From Cladorhizidae sp. MBARI D1340-BT2 (Eukaryota > Porifera > Demospongiae > Poecilosclerida > Cladorhizidae), in assembly GCA_028752905.1 (NCBI GenBank), contig JAQNBH010000009.1, forward strand, positions 43,282,509 through 43,346,508: DNA of 64,000 nt. The letters run 5' to 3'. The position numbers were made by a program, and so were the translations under genes. The notes beneath the pieces were generated by a model, which worked only from the letters and a program-made list of their open reading frames with translations, did not search any database and was not told where the DNA came from. Positions 1 to 11,500 of the stretch are shown here, in pieces (within the stretch, counting starts at the first letter, position 1; the number at the start of each line of letters is the position of its first letter).

Positions 1-118
1 TGCAGTAGTAGTCTATGAGAGTCCTGCAGTAGTAGTCTATGAGAGTCCTGCAGTACTAGTCTATGAGAGTCCTGCAGTACATGTCTATGAGAGTCCTGCA
101 GTACTAGTCTATGGGAAT
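1..118. repeat. 24-bp tandem repeat, about 5 units, cut by window edge
   Basis: Direct reading shows a 24-bp unit starting TGCAGTAGTAGTC and ending GAGAGTCC, repeated head to tail from base 1. The last units change TAGTAG to TACTAG or TACATG and merge into the next array, so the two arrays probably share an origin. The left boundary lies outside the window. Confidence 0.85.
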
Positions 119-525
119 ACATGGCTAAGGGAGCATGCATACATGTCTATGGGCTCCTGTAGTACATGTCTATGTGAATACATGGCTAAGGGAGCATGCA
201 TACATGTCTATGGGCTCCTGTAGTACATGTCTATGGGAATACAGAGCTAAGGTAGCATGTCTATGGGCTCCTGTAGTACATGTCTATGTGAATACATGGC
301 TAAGGGAGCATGCATACATGTCCATGGGCTCCTGTAGAACATGTCTATGTGAATACATGGCTATGGGAGCATGCATACATGTCCATGGGCTCCTGTAGTA
401 CATGTCTATGTGAATACAGGGCTAAGGGAGCATGCATACATGTCTATGGGCTCCTGTAGTACATGTCTATGGGAATACATGGCTAAGGGAGCATGCATAC
501 ATGTCTATGGGCTCCTGTATTACTA
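119..525. repeat. 61-bp tandem repeat, about 6.5 units
   Basis: The unit contains ACATGTCTATGGGCTCCTG and GGCTAAGGGAGCATGCAT. Successive copies start 61 bp apart (for example 141 and 202). An open frame runs through part of it only because stop codons are rare in the unit; nothing suggests a protein. Confidence 0.85.
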
Positions 526-1654
526 CAACCCAGAGAAGAGTTAAAAAGCTATAAATACTACAGACAGTTTCAACTTAATCTCGTGCAGTATAAATTGTAT
601 TGTAATCTGAATGAGCACCAGGTTTGGGATATACTATTAAAACTCAAGATAAACATTACTAAATGGTAGCTTTGACCAGTAACTACGCCATCAACGGTAA
701 TTTTGATGCCAGTTCCTCCACCAACAACTGGAGTCATCTTGTTTTCACAACACCACGACTAACCAGATGGTGTCACAGAGGGACCTGGCGTCCTTATGGA
801 TAGATACCGGTCTACGACCTAGTAACGTTTTATCATGGTGGTGTACACACAAGACATTCTTCACTTCGTAATCCCATAAAAGGTTGGCCACATGCTGCGA
901 CAGATTGCCGACTAAGATAAAATCGCTCCTTGCATTGGCTTGCTTGCAAACTACCAATAATCAGCAACTATAAAGCACTAGCCGGCTGGACTTGAAGGGT
1001 AATGGTATTCATTGGAATAACACAGTATGTGGGTGGCTAATTACCAGCACCCTGAGCCGATCTGTTGAGACACTAAACTCACTCACCAGAGGGAGGGATG
1101 GCATACCTTAACTGGAGGGTAGTAAGAAGGGGGAGTTGAGAGGCAATGTCGGTCACCACCTTCCAGCTCTGCAGGAGAGGGCTTCGAGACAAATCTAACT
1201 TAATTGCATCTACACACACAAACACACACACATACATACACACACACACCAAAATTGAAATGCACTTTCACTGGTGTTTAAGCCATTGTCATCACTTAAA
1301 CTGAATATCTCTTAGTTGTCTGTGTGTGGGCAGGTCTTAATGAAATAATTGGTGATGACTATCCAAGCTGCTCTGTAATGATGGCTTTTGACAGCACTCA
1401 AATGTCTGAAATACACATCCTCCCCCAACTCATTCAAGCCCAGTAGCTGCCATGTCAACATATTTTTCAGTCTTCCGCACATGAGTGAAGCAGAATAAAG
1501 CATACTCTTGTCTATTGGTACATCTGGTTCGCTGGTGTAGAATCATTTGACCAGACAAAACAATCGTGTTACAAAAGAAAGGAAAAACCTCGAAAAATAA
1601 CAACTCTGGATAATGCCCTCCAAGGATGCTCAACATTTCTACCATGAAAGCTCT
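526..1654. other. Non-repetitive stretch, no gene recognised
   Basis: This stretch contains a short CA-rich microsatellite near 1213-1248. I see no exon with flanking splice sites that I can support on either strand, and open frames are short. Confidence 0.6.
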
Positions 1655-2527
1655 ACACAGACTAGCTCTGTGCAAGCTCAAGTAGAGACTTGTATTTTCT
1701 ACTTGTGTGTGTGTCCACACAGACTAGCTCTGTGCAAGCTCAAGTAGAGACTTGTATTTTCTACTTGTGTGTGTGTCCACACAGACTAGCTCTGTGCAAG
1801 CTCAAGTAGAGACTTGTATTTTCTACTTGTGTGGTGTCCACACAGACTAGCTCTGTGCAAGCTCAAGTAGAGACTTGTATTTTCTACTTGTGTGTGTGTC
1901 CACACAGACTAGCTCTGTGCAAGCTCAAGTAGAGACTTGTATTTTCTACTTGTGTGTGTGTCCACACAGACTAGCTCTGTGCAAGCTCAAGTAGAGACTT
2001 GTATTTTCTACTTGTGTGTATGTCCACAAAGACTAACTCTGTGCAAGCTCAAGTAGAGACTTGTATTTTCTACTTGTGTGTGTGTCCACACAGACTAGCT
2101 CTGTGCAAGCTCAAGTAGAGACTTGTATTTTCTACTTGTGTGTGTGTCCACACAGACTAGCTCTGTGCAAGCTCAAGTAGAGACTTGTATTTTCTACTTG
2201 TGTGGTGTCCACACAGACTAGCTCTGTGCAAGCTCAAGTAGAGACTTGTATTTTCTACTTGTGTGTGTGTCCACACAGACTAGCTCTGTGCAAGCTCAAG
2301 TAGAGACTTGTATTTTCTACTTGTGTGTATGTCCACAAAGACTAACTCTGTGCAAGCTCAAGTAGAGACTCGTATTTTCTACTTGTGTGTGTGTCCACAC
2401 AGACTAACTCTGTGCAAGCTCAAGTAGACTTGTATTTTCTACTTGTGTGTGTGTCCACACAGACTAGCTCTGTGCAAGCTGCAAGCTCAAGTAGAGACTT
2501 GTATTTTCTACTTGTGTGTGTGTGTCC
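1655..2527. repeat. 62-bp tandem repeat, about 14 units
   Basis: The unit runs CACACAGACTAGCTCTG, then GCAAGCTCAAGTAGAGAC, then TTGTATTTTCTACTTG and a short GT run. Units differ mainly in the length of the terminal GT run (60-62 bp) and in a recurrent variant with CACAAAGACTAACTC, seen twice with the same neighbours, which suggests block duplication inside the array. Confidence 0.9.
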
Positions 2528-2586
2528 AGCCACCATTAGGCTATAATCAGAACACGAGCTTGCCACAAGGTGATGGTAGCCAGTGC

Positions 2587-2934
2587 CAGACATTGCTTCT
2601 CTTTGACCTCCTTGTTAGAGGCCACCATGATGGCTGCTGCTGCCAGACATTGCTTCTCTTTGACCTCCTTGTTAGAGGCCACCATGATGGCTGCTGCTGC
2701 CAGATATTGCTTCTCTTTGACCTCCTTGTTAGAGGCCACCATGATGGCTGCTACTGCCAGACATTGCTTCTCTTTGACCTCTTTGTTAGAGGCCACCATG
2801 ATGGCTGCTGCTGCCAGACATTGCTTCTCTTTGACATTCCTTTGTTAGAGGCCACCATGATGGCTGCTGCTGCCAGACCTTGCTTCTCTTTGACATCCCT
2901 TTGTTAGAGGCTACCATCAATGGTGCTGGCAGCT
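2587..2934. repeat. 57-bp tandem repeat, about 6 units
   Basis: The unit starts CAGACATTGCTTCTCTTTGA and continues with a CTCCTTGTTAGAGGCC segment and an ATGATGGCTGCTGCTGC end. Because 57 is divisible by three, long open frames appear on both strands; their peptides are just 19-residue periodic translations of the repeat. The last units carry small indels and decay at the right edge. Confidence 0.88.
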
Positions 2935-3054
2935 GCTTCCAGGAGGAGTCCTATTATGTTTCGTGGCCTTCCAGGACTTCTTTTCATCGCCTCATTGCTT
3001 GGCATTGGCTTGTCTTCAAGTGCTTACTAATGGACTCTTCTTTCCGTGCTGTTT

Positions 3055-3070
3055 CCCCCCCCCCCCCCCC
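3055..3070. repeat. Homopolymer C tract (16)
   Basis: Sixteen consecutive C. A run of 18 G lies 583 bp downstream, so the two are complementary on one strand. Exact length is uncertain because sequencing often miscounts homopolymers. Confidence 0.8.
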
Positions 3071-3652
3071 TTTTAGGAGGAGGGCGTGCTGCCATAAAGA
3101 TAGATGTAATTTCATATTTAAAAAAAAGACAATTGGTAAGGGTATCTAGTTACAAGGCACAGAGTTCAGATATGATCACTATCCTTGCATGCATGTTAAA
3201 GCATCCGGATGACACCAGCCGAGGCTCCTTGCGCACCGAGTGAAATCTCACTAAGGTTGTGTCAGCAATAGAATAGAATTACAAGCACTAAGCTTGGACA
3301 TATTTGAAGTATATAATACTAACTTTGTGAAACTTTGCTAATGAACTGAAGTATGCAGACTGGAAGGTTCCCCCTCTCTGTCCAAACATGGGGGAAATCA
3401 TCGCAAGATGGAAGTGTACATATTTCCATTACAAGCAGTCCTTCACGTTCCTCTTGCTACTTGCAACAAATAAAGTGACCTAATGGGTCTGGTGAATTAA
3501 ACCAGTGAGCCAAGTTCAAGCCCTCGTAACTTCTTCCCCACACATCCCATTCAAGTGAGTCTCACGTCAAAAGATGGACGGCTCTGGATGTTTTAAATAA
3601 AACAGTGGGAGCCAGGTACACAAACATGCTGATAGCATGCAAGGTTGTTGAA

Positions 3653-3670
3653 GGGGGGGGGGGGGGGGGG
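3653..3670. repeat. Homopolymer G tract (18)
   Basis: Eighteen consecutive G, complementary to the C tract at 3055-3070. The DNA between the tracts holds no recognised gene. Confidence 0.8.
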
Positions 3671-3814
3671 TGGTTGGCAATGATCTTGCAGCAGCTGAAA
3701 CTTCAACAATAAAAAGCTCATCAAACTTTGTGTCTCCCATTGTATGTAATAAAACTCTAATATGTTGATGGTGAAGTATAGCTACATGTTCATTACTTAA
3801 TATATATATAATAT

Positions 3815-4205
3815 ACCGTATATTCTCTAATAGATACCGCAATTGCTATTGACTTCTGTCCAATCTACCTGTGGTTACTATTGGAAGGGCGGTTACAATT
3901 AGAAGGGTGGCTATGAAGGAGCTCAAGTACCTGTTTGGAGGACGTCTAATAGTTTGGGTGCCCTTGGTATGGTTGAGTAACATGCCCAGAAAGCAGAAAT
4001 CAAAGGTTCAGATCTGCTGTTGGCCAGAATATTTTTCCTGAGTTGTCTTCAGTTCTCAGTTTATAAGCATTATTTGAGCGTGTCTTATTGCTATTTGCAT
4101 CCACTGTTGCAATTGGAAGAGCGATTACTATAACTCAGCTACGCAGTTCAATTTGGAGGGGTGGTTGAAATTGGAGGGGCAGTCCCTATTAGAGGAAATA
4201 CAGCA
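3815..4205. repeat. Decayed interspersed repeat (possible MITE)
   Basis: The stretch opens ATACCGTATATTCTCTAATA and closes with TCCCTATTAGAGGAAATAC. Between them, GGCGGTTACAATTAGAAGGG-like phrases recur in degenerate form (near 3890, 4110, 4160). The CTAATAG opening and CTATTAGAG closing are roughly complementary, as expected of terminal inverted repeats. No transposase is present. This is inferred from pattern only. Confidence 0.35.
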
Positions 4206-4464
4206 TAAGGTACATACGTACATGTATGTCTATATATATAGCAAAGTAACAGCCTCAGAGTGCTTGCCATCTCTTCATGCCAAAACCTTCCATGAAGGAC
4301 TGCACACATTTGGTCTAGTTGAAATCCACACTTGATGAAGAGGAAGCTTTATGTTGTCATTCAACCTTCACGGGGTTAGCCAAAAGAGCAGCTGTGCAAC
4401 ACATGCAAATATTGATGGTGTTCCATGTCATGTTATTTCATGGACAATAGACGGCAGATAAAAT

Positions 4465-5255
4465 CATCGTTAGAAATAAGTGCAAGACTTTATAGATCAC
4501 CATTAGATATTACAAATAAGTGCAAGACTTTATAGATCACCATTAGACATTGGAAATAAGTGCAAGACTTTATAGATCACCATTAGATATTGGAAATAAG
4601 TGCAAGACTTTATAGATCACCATTAGATATTAGAAATAAGTGCAAGACTTTATTGATCCACATTAGTAGAAATAAGTGCAAGACTTTAAAGATCACCATT
4701 AGATATTAGAAATAAGTGCAAGACTTTATAGATCCACCATTAGATATTAGAAATAAGTGCAAGACTTTATAGATCACCATTAGATATTAGAAATAAGTGC
4801 AAGACTTTATAGATCACCATTAGATATTAGAAATAAGTGCAAGACTTTATAGATCACCATTAGATATTAGAAATAAGCGCAAGACTTTATAGATCACCAT
4901 TAGATATTAGAAATAAGTGCAAGACTTTATAGATCCACCAGTAGATATTAGAAATAAGCGCAAGACTTTATAGATCACCATTAGACATTGGAAATAAGTG
5001 CAAGACTTTATAGATCACCATTATATATTAGCAAGACTTTATAGATATTAGAAATAAGTGCAAGACTTTATAGATCACCATTAGATATTAGAAATAAGTG
5101 CAAGACTTTATAGATCACCATTAGATATTAGAAAGACTTTATAGATCACCATTCGATATTAGAAATAAGTGCAAGACTTTATAGATCACCATTAGATATT
5201 AGAAATGAGCGCAAGACTTTATAGATCACAATTAGACATTAGAAATAAGAGCAAG
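4465..5255. repeat. 40-bp tandem repeat, about 20 units
   Basis: The unit is TAGAAATAAGTGCAAGACTT followed by TATAGATCACCATTAGATAT. Several units are shortened by deletion (near 5030 and 5135), and variants with GCGCAAGAC recur. No coding potential is seen. Confidence 0.9.
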
Positions 5256-5659
5256 ACTGTGAGGCAAGCTGCATGCCGAGGCTGATCTGACTTCAACCAT
5301 CTTGACTTGTCTCAAAGTTTGCATACACTGAAGTAAAAAGTGGCTCTAAAATGGGTTCACGGTTATTCACAAATATTGTGTGGCCACCACATAAATGGCC
5401 GTGCAGCAAACAGCTCCTGCCTGGCCAGCTGTTTCATACTCGTATTCCAACTGTCCTTGTTGAGAGGCATTAGTCTGCCTTTGCAGGACTGAGAATGCCG
5501 AGAGAAGCAAGCTTGGTGCTAGAAGAGCATGAGAGGTTTCCCATGGAACTACATAGAAAAGAACACTCCTCTGACAGTCACACTGAAAAATGGCAGACAT
5601 ACCATCACCATTTGCTTGCAAGAATAGAGTAATGTTATTATTATTCATTATTCTGCATG
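5256..5659. other. Non-repetitive stretch, no gene recognised
   Basis: No supported exon. A 112-codon minus-strand frame crosses 5367-5705, but it runs into the neighbouring repeat and shows no family resemblance. Confidence 0.5.
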
Positions 5660-6095
5660 CTTTAGTTGGCCTCAGGATGCTCATATCGTAACAATAAGCT
5701 AGCAATGTTTGTCCACGCTACCATTGTCCACCATAACAATAAGCTAGCAATGTTTGTCCACGCTACCATTGCTTTAGTTGGCCTCAGGATGCTCGTCCAC
5801 CGTAACAATAAGCTAGCAATGTTTGTCCACACTACCATTGCTTTAGTTGGCCTCAGGATGCTCGTCCACCATAACAATAAGCTAGCAATGTTTGTCCACG
5901 CTCCATTGCTTTAGTTGGCCTCAGGATGCTTGTCCACCATAACAATAAGCTAGCAATGTTTGTCCATGCACCATTGCTTTAGTTGGTCTCAAGATGCTTG
6001 CCCACCGTAACAATAAGCTAGCAATGTTTGTCCACGCTACCATTGCTTTAGTTGGCCTCAAGATCTCGTCCACCATAACAATAAGCTAGAAATGT
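5660..6095. repeat. 69-bp tandem repeat, about 6 units
   Basis: The unit contains TTAGTTGGCCTCAGGATGCT, CACCATAACAATAAGCTAGC and AATGTTTGTCCACGCTACC. A 69-bp unit keeps frame, which explains the open frames on both strands. The first unit lacks part of the period. Confidence 0.87.
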
Positions 6096-7020
6096 TATCC
6101 ACACTACTGAACAGTCATATCTCTCACGAGCCATTGATTTGAGTCATATGGCTGGCTCGCAAGACTAGCATTTAGCTAGCAGCCTAAGCTAGCTAGCTCA
6201 CTGTGCAATAGAAAGCTGAATGCTTCTTCACTAAGCCATGTGGCTACAGCAAGCTTACAAAAAATAGGGGTCCACTCCAGATTCTGAAAGCCAGTGTCCA
6301 AGTTAACCTGGGTAGCAATTTTCAGCCCCAAACTCCAATATTGGCCTCCAAAATCTCCTATAAATGAACTTTCGTAGTTTGCGAGTGCAAAAAGGCAAAA
6401 AGTGGACATGCCCCTTATTTTTGGAGGGCCACATCTCAGAAAGCCTTTATAGTTTGTTTACATATGTTCATCATACACATGTGTTCATCATACACATGTG
6501 TTCATCATACATATAGAGGTCCCCTCAGGGGGGGAAATGAGCTAATTCTGAGTCGTTGGACATCATGGGACCTCTGTTTGAGTTTAAATAGAATGACCCA
6601 GATATATATGTCCCTTTCTGAGCCCATTCAGCCAAACCACTTTATAGTTATGCAAGTGGAAAATGACCACATATAGTGAACCTGGTCTATTCATACTTAG
6701 TGTTTAAAAGATTAGTGTGCAGCTTCAAGGAGTATAATCTAGGTGTGTCACCATGAGCATTGTCTAACCATGCTTTCAAGATGACGCATCTTCCAGCCTG
6801 CCCTTATCACTAGTGTAGCAGAGAGTGTGAAGTTGATGGAGCACCTTTAAGGACAGCGCTCCTTATGCTTCCCTTCATTCTGACAAATGCAAGGTATTGA
6901 GTGGTGAGTTAAGGTGCGATGGAGAGAGAGGGGGGAATTAAATACACCCCCCACCCCACCCACCTAAAAATCAATTAGAAATCCTAGCACTGTTAAAGAT
7001 TACATTGCTCTATAGAAGAC
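6096..7020. other. Non-repetitive stretch, no gene recognised
   Basis: Contains a three-copy 17-bp repeat (TTCATCATACACATGTG) at about 6468-6515. No exon or RNA gene recognised. Confidence 0.5.
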
Positions 7021-7395
7021 TAAGGATTATGGATAACTGAATTTATGATAATTGAGGTTCATAAGCTAGGCCATGAATTCTTTGGCTACATTAGCTGAAA
7101 CATACTCCTTTCAAGTTGAAGCCAGTTTGTGAAATTCTATTCACTCACTGAAGGTAGCCCACTCTGTGCGTGTGTTGATATGCATTAGTTATCCACCAAG
7201 ATTGACAAAGATTATGGATAACTGAATTTATGATAATTGAGTTTCATAAGCTAGGCCATGAATTCTTTGGCTATATTAGCTGAAACATACTCCTTTCAAG
7301 TTGAAGCCAGTTTGTGAAATTCTATTCACTCACTGAAGGTAGCCCACTCTGTGCGTGTGTTGATATGCATTCGTTATCCACCAAGATTGACAAGT
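7021..7395. repeat. 187-bp direct duplication, two copies
   Basis: Two adjacent copies begin GATTATGGATAACTGAATTT and end ATCCACCAAGATTGACAA. They differ at only a few positions (ACATTAGC/ATATTAGC, CATTAGTT/CATTCGTT), so the duplication is recent. Confidence 0.88.
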
Positions 7396-7768
7396 ATGTT
7401 CTGAGGAAAGTCTGAGAAGTTGTCCTTGTCCTGTAGTTATCTAGGCCTGTTGTTATCTGTTTAGTGAAACAAAAGTTGGGAGCTATTCTTGAGAGTCCCC
7501 TTTGGTGTATTTAGACATATCTAGCTCTTGAGTGGATGCCAATACTATGTAGAACAAACAAAGCTGGTAATGCACAGAACTGTGTTAGCTCGGGGAGGAG
7601 GCTCCTACGAGGCTAGTTGCTGGTAAGTTTCCATCTGTGGTCTCTACTGTGGTTGTAAGTTGTAAGACTCTAGAGCAGAGGCAGCTACTCTTAGTAGCTA
7701 CAGCCTCCAAAACTCAGCAGTGTTTATGTTCTCAATGAACTCTCAGTTGACATAATAACATTAAAATC

Positions 7769-7910
7769 ACCTCAATAATCAACTTCAATTTTTATTCACT
7801 CGACGTTTCGACTAGATGCTCTAGTCTTCATCAGGAATGATGAGACGCTAAGGATCGCGTGAGCCTGTTATATCGTCGAGTGAATAAAAATTTGATTATT
7901 GAGAAGGTGA
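7769..7910 (-). ncRNA. Hammerhead-ribozyme-like stem-loop element, copy 1
   Basis: Read on the minus strand, CTGATGA (7834-7828) is followed by a hairpin GACTAG-AGCAT-CTAGTC and then GAAAC (7809-7805). Arms AATTTTTATTCACTCGACG (7787-7805) and its perfect 19-bp complement (7874-7892) enclose the core and would form stem III. Shorter complementarity continues outwards through the TCAATAATCAA segment. CTGATGA, stem II and GAAAC are the hammerhead core by established knowledge. Two deviations weaken the call: an extra A after CTGATGA, and an A before the expected U-H cleavage dinucleotide. I could not find a convincing stem I. It may be a degenerate ribozyme or a palindromic element that only resembles one. 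Confidence 0.45.
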
Positions 7911-7984
7911 TTATAGTGTATATGTTGTTAGGTAGCTCTGTCCTGCACATGCCATATAATTAGCCTTGCCTGGATAATCCGAGT

Positions 7985-8095
7985 TTCAGGGCTTCTTCCA
8001 CATCTTCCACATCTCCACATCTTCCACTTCTTCCACATCTTCCACTTCTCCCACATCTCCACATCTTCCACATCTTCCACATCTTCCACTTCTTT
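7985..8095. repeat. TCCACATCT-type microsatellite
   Basis: Tandem TCCACATCT/TCCACTTCT nonamers, slightly imperfect, with a pyrimidine-rich plus strand. Confidence 0.85.
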
Positions 8096-8205
8096 GCCTC
8101 CTCCTAGCCAATAGAAAAATCACATCCATCTCTTCACCTCTGCTGTCACTGCAGGGTCAAAGGTCAATCTCTGAACTTTGCATAACTGCTCTATTCTTGT
8201 GAACT

Positions 8206-8276
8206 GGCAATTGCAATGCAATTCAATGCAGTTCAGTGCAGTTCAGAGTGCAGTGCAGTGCAGTGCAGTGCAATGC
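8206..8276. repeat. CAGTG pentamer microsatellite
   Basis: Runs from degenerate AATTCAATGCAGTTCAGTG into pure GCAGT pentamers. The same CAGTG pentamer run appears just upstream of each SRCR gene (for example 41818-41834). Confidence 0.75.
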
Positions 8277-8568
8277 TCAACCACTGCCCTGTTGTAAACA
8301 GCCTAAGATCATCAGGAAGTGCTCTCTGCAGGAATTCTCAGAATACTAAAGGGAAGACCATGCCGGAGCCGACAAGAATTTGTTAAAGTGATAATAGTGT
8401 GCATGTTTGGCACTGTTTAGTGTGCTCAGTATGCGCTCCACCATTAGCACATTTCTCCTCCATTGTTTGTAGATTATGCATCAATTACCCTCCCAACTAT
8501 GTAAGCCATTTCTCTCTCTCCATGGAGAGTGGCAGTGCATGTTTTCTGTATATCATGACAAAAATGGT

Positions 8569-11500
8569 GTGCCCACCTCCATAGCTAGAGCATGGTGCAC
8601 TCACCTCCATAGCTAGAGCATGGTGTACTCACCTCCATAGCTAGAGCATGGTGTGTCCACCTCCATAGCTAGAGCATGGTGTACTCACCTCCATAGCTAG
8701 AGCATGGTGCACTCACCTCCATAGCTAGAGCATGGTGTGCTCATCTCCATAGCTAGAGCATGGTGTACTCACCTCCATAGCTAGAGCATGGTGTACTCAC
8801 CTCCATAGCTAGAGCATGGTGTGTCCACCTCCATAGCTAGAGCATGGTGTGTCCACCTCCATAGCTAGAGCATGGTGTACTCACCTCCATAGCTAGAGCA
8901 TGGTGCACTCACCTCCATAGCTAGAGCATGGTGTGCTCATCTCCATAGCTAGAGCATGGTGTACTCACCTCCATAGCTAGAGCATGGTGTACTCACCTCC
9001 ATAGCTAGAGCATGGTGTGTCCACCTCCATAGCTAGAGCATGGTGTGTCCACCTCCATAGCTAGAGCATGGTGTACTCACCTCCATAGCTAGAGCATGGT
9101 GTACTCACCTCCATAGCTAGAGCATGGTGTGTCCACCTCCATAGCTAGAGCATGGTGTACTCACCTCCATAGCTAGAGCATGGTGTACTCACCTCCATAG
9201 CTAGAGCATGGTGCACTCACCTCCATAGCTAGAGCATGGTGCACTCACCTCCATAGCTAGAGCATGGTGCACACACCTCCATAGCTAGAGCATGGTGTAC
9301 TCACCTCCATAGCTAGAGCATGGTGTACTCACCTCCATAGCTAGAGCATGGTGTACTCACCTCCATAGCTAGAGCATGGTGTACTCACCTCCATAGCTAG
9401 AGCATGGTGTGCCCACCTCCATAGCTAGAGCATGGTGTACTCACCTCCATAGCTAGAGCATGGTGTACTCACTTCCATAGCTAGAGCATGGTGCACTCAC
9501 CTCCATAGCTAGAGCATGGTGTACTCACTTCCATAGCTAGAGCATGGTGTGCCCACCTCCATAGCTAGAGCATGGTGTACTCACTTCCATAGCTAGAGCA
9601 TGGTGCACACACCTCCATAGCTAGAGCATGGTGTACTCACCTCCATAGCTAGAGCATGGTGTGTCCACCTCCATAGCTAGAGCATGGTGTACTCACTTCC
9701 ATAGCTAGAGCATGGTGTGCCCACCTCCATAGCTAGAGCATGGTGTGTCCACCTCCATAGCTAGAGCATGGTGTGTCCACCTCCATAGCTAGAGCATGGT
9801 GTACTCACCTCCATAGCTAGAGCATGGTGTGCTCACCTCCATAGCTAGAGCATGGTGTGCCCACCTCCATAGCTAGAGCATGGTGTACTCACCTCCATAG
9901 CTAGAGCATGGTGTACTCACCTCCATAGCTAGAGCATGGTGTGTCCACCTCCATAGCTAGAGCATGGTGTGTCCACCTCCATAGCTAGAGCATGGTGTAC
10001 TCACCTCCATAGCTAGAGCATGGTGCACTCACCTCCATAGCTAGAGCATGGTGTGTCCACCTCCATAGCTAGAGCATGGTGTACCCACCTCCATAGCTAG
10101 AGCATGGTGCACTCACCTCCATAGCTAGAGCATGGTGTACTCACCTCCATAGCTAGAGCATGGTGTACTCACCTCCATAGCTAGAGCATGGTGTGTCCAC
10201 CTCCATAGCTAGAGCATGGTGTACTCACCTCCATAGCTAGAGCATGGTGTGTCCACCTCCATAGCTAGAGCATGGTGCACCCACCTCCATAGCTAGAGCA
10301 TGGTGTACTCACCTCCATAGCTAGAGCATGGTGTACTCACCTCCATAGCTAGAGCATGGAGCCACTCACCTCCATAGCTAGAGCATGGTGTGTCCACCTC
10401 CATAGCTAGAGCATGGTGTACTCACCTCCATAGCTAGAGCATGGTGTGTCCACCTCCATAGCTAGAGCATGGTGTACTCACCTCCATAGCTAGAGCATGG
10501 TGTGTCCACCTCCATAGCTAGAGCATGGTGTACTCACCTCCATAGCTAGAGCATGGTGTACTCACCTCCATAGCTAGAGCATGGTGTACTCACCTCCATA
10601 GCTAGAGCATGGTGTGTCCACCTCCATAGCTAGAGTATGGTGTACTCACCTCCATAGCTAGAGCATGGTGTACTCACCTCCATAGCTAGAGCATGGTGTA
10701 CTCACCTCCATAGCTAGAGCATGGTGTACTCACCTCCATAGCTAGAGCATGGTGTACTCACCTCCATAGCTAGAGCATGGTGTGTCCACCTCCATAGCTA
10801 GAGCATGGTGCACACACCTCCATAGCTAGAGCATGGTGCACTCACCTCCATAGCTAGAGCATGGTGTGTCCACCTCCATAGCTAGAGCATGGTGTGTCCA
10901 CCTCCATAGCTAGAGCATGGTCACCTCCATAGCTAGAGCATGGTGTACTCACCTCCATAGCTAGAGCATGGTCACCTCCATAGCTAGAGCATGGTGTACT
11001 CACCTCCATAGCTAGAGCATGGTGTGTCCACCTCCATAGCTAGAGCATGGTGTGTCCACCTCCATAGCTAGAGCATGGTCACCTCCATAGCTAGAGCATG
11101 GTGTACTCACCTCCATAGCTAGAGCATGGTGTGTCCACCTCCATAGCTAGAGCATGGTGTGTCCACCTCCATAGCTAGAGCATGGTGTGCCCACCTCCAT
11201 AGCTAGAGCATGGTGTACTCACCTCCATAGCTAGAGCATGGTGTGCTCACCTCCATAGCTAGAGCATGGTGCACTCACCTCCATAGCTAGAGCATGGAGC
11301 CACTCACCTCCATAGCTAGAGCATGGTGCACTCACCTCCATAGCTAGAGCATGGTGTACTCACCTCCATAGCTAGAGCATGGTGTGTCCACCTCCATAGC
11401 TAGAGCATGGTGTGTCCACCTCCATAGCTAGAGCATGGAGCCACTCACCTCCATAGCTAGAGCATGGTGTGTCCACCTCCATAGCTAGAGCATGGTGTAC

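Noticed and set aside
2443..2934. Leu/Phe-rich repetitive peptides on both strands
   Set aside because: A 57-bp minisatellite read in frame; there is no conserved start, no splice sites and no family.
3567..3842. 91-codon minus-strand frame with a run of Pro
   Set aside because: The Pro run comes from the G18 tract; the rest has no family resemblance.
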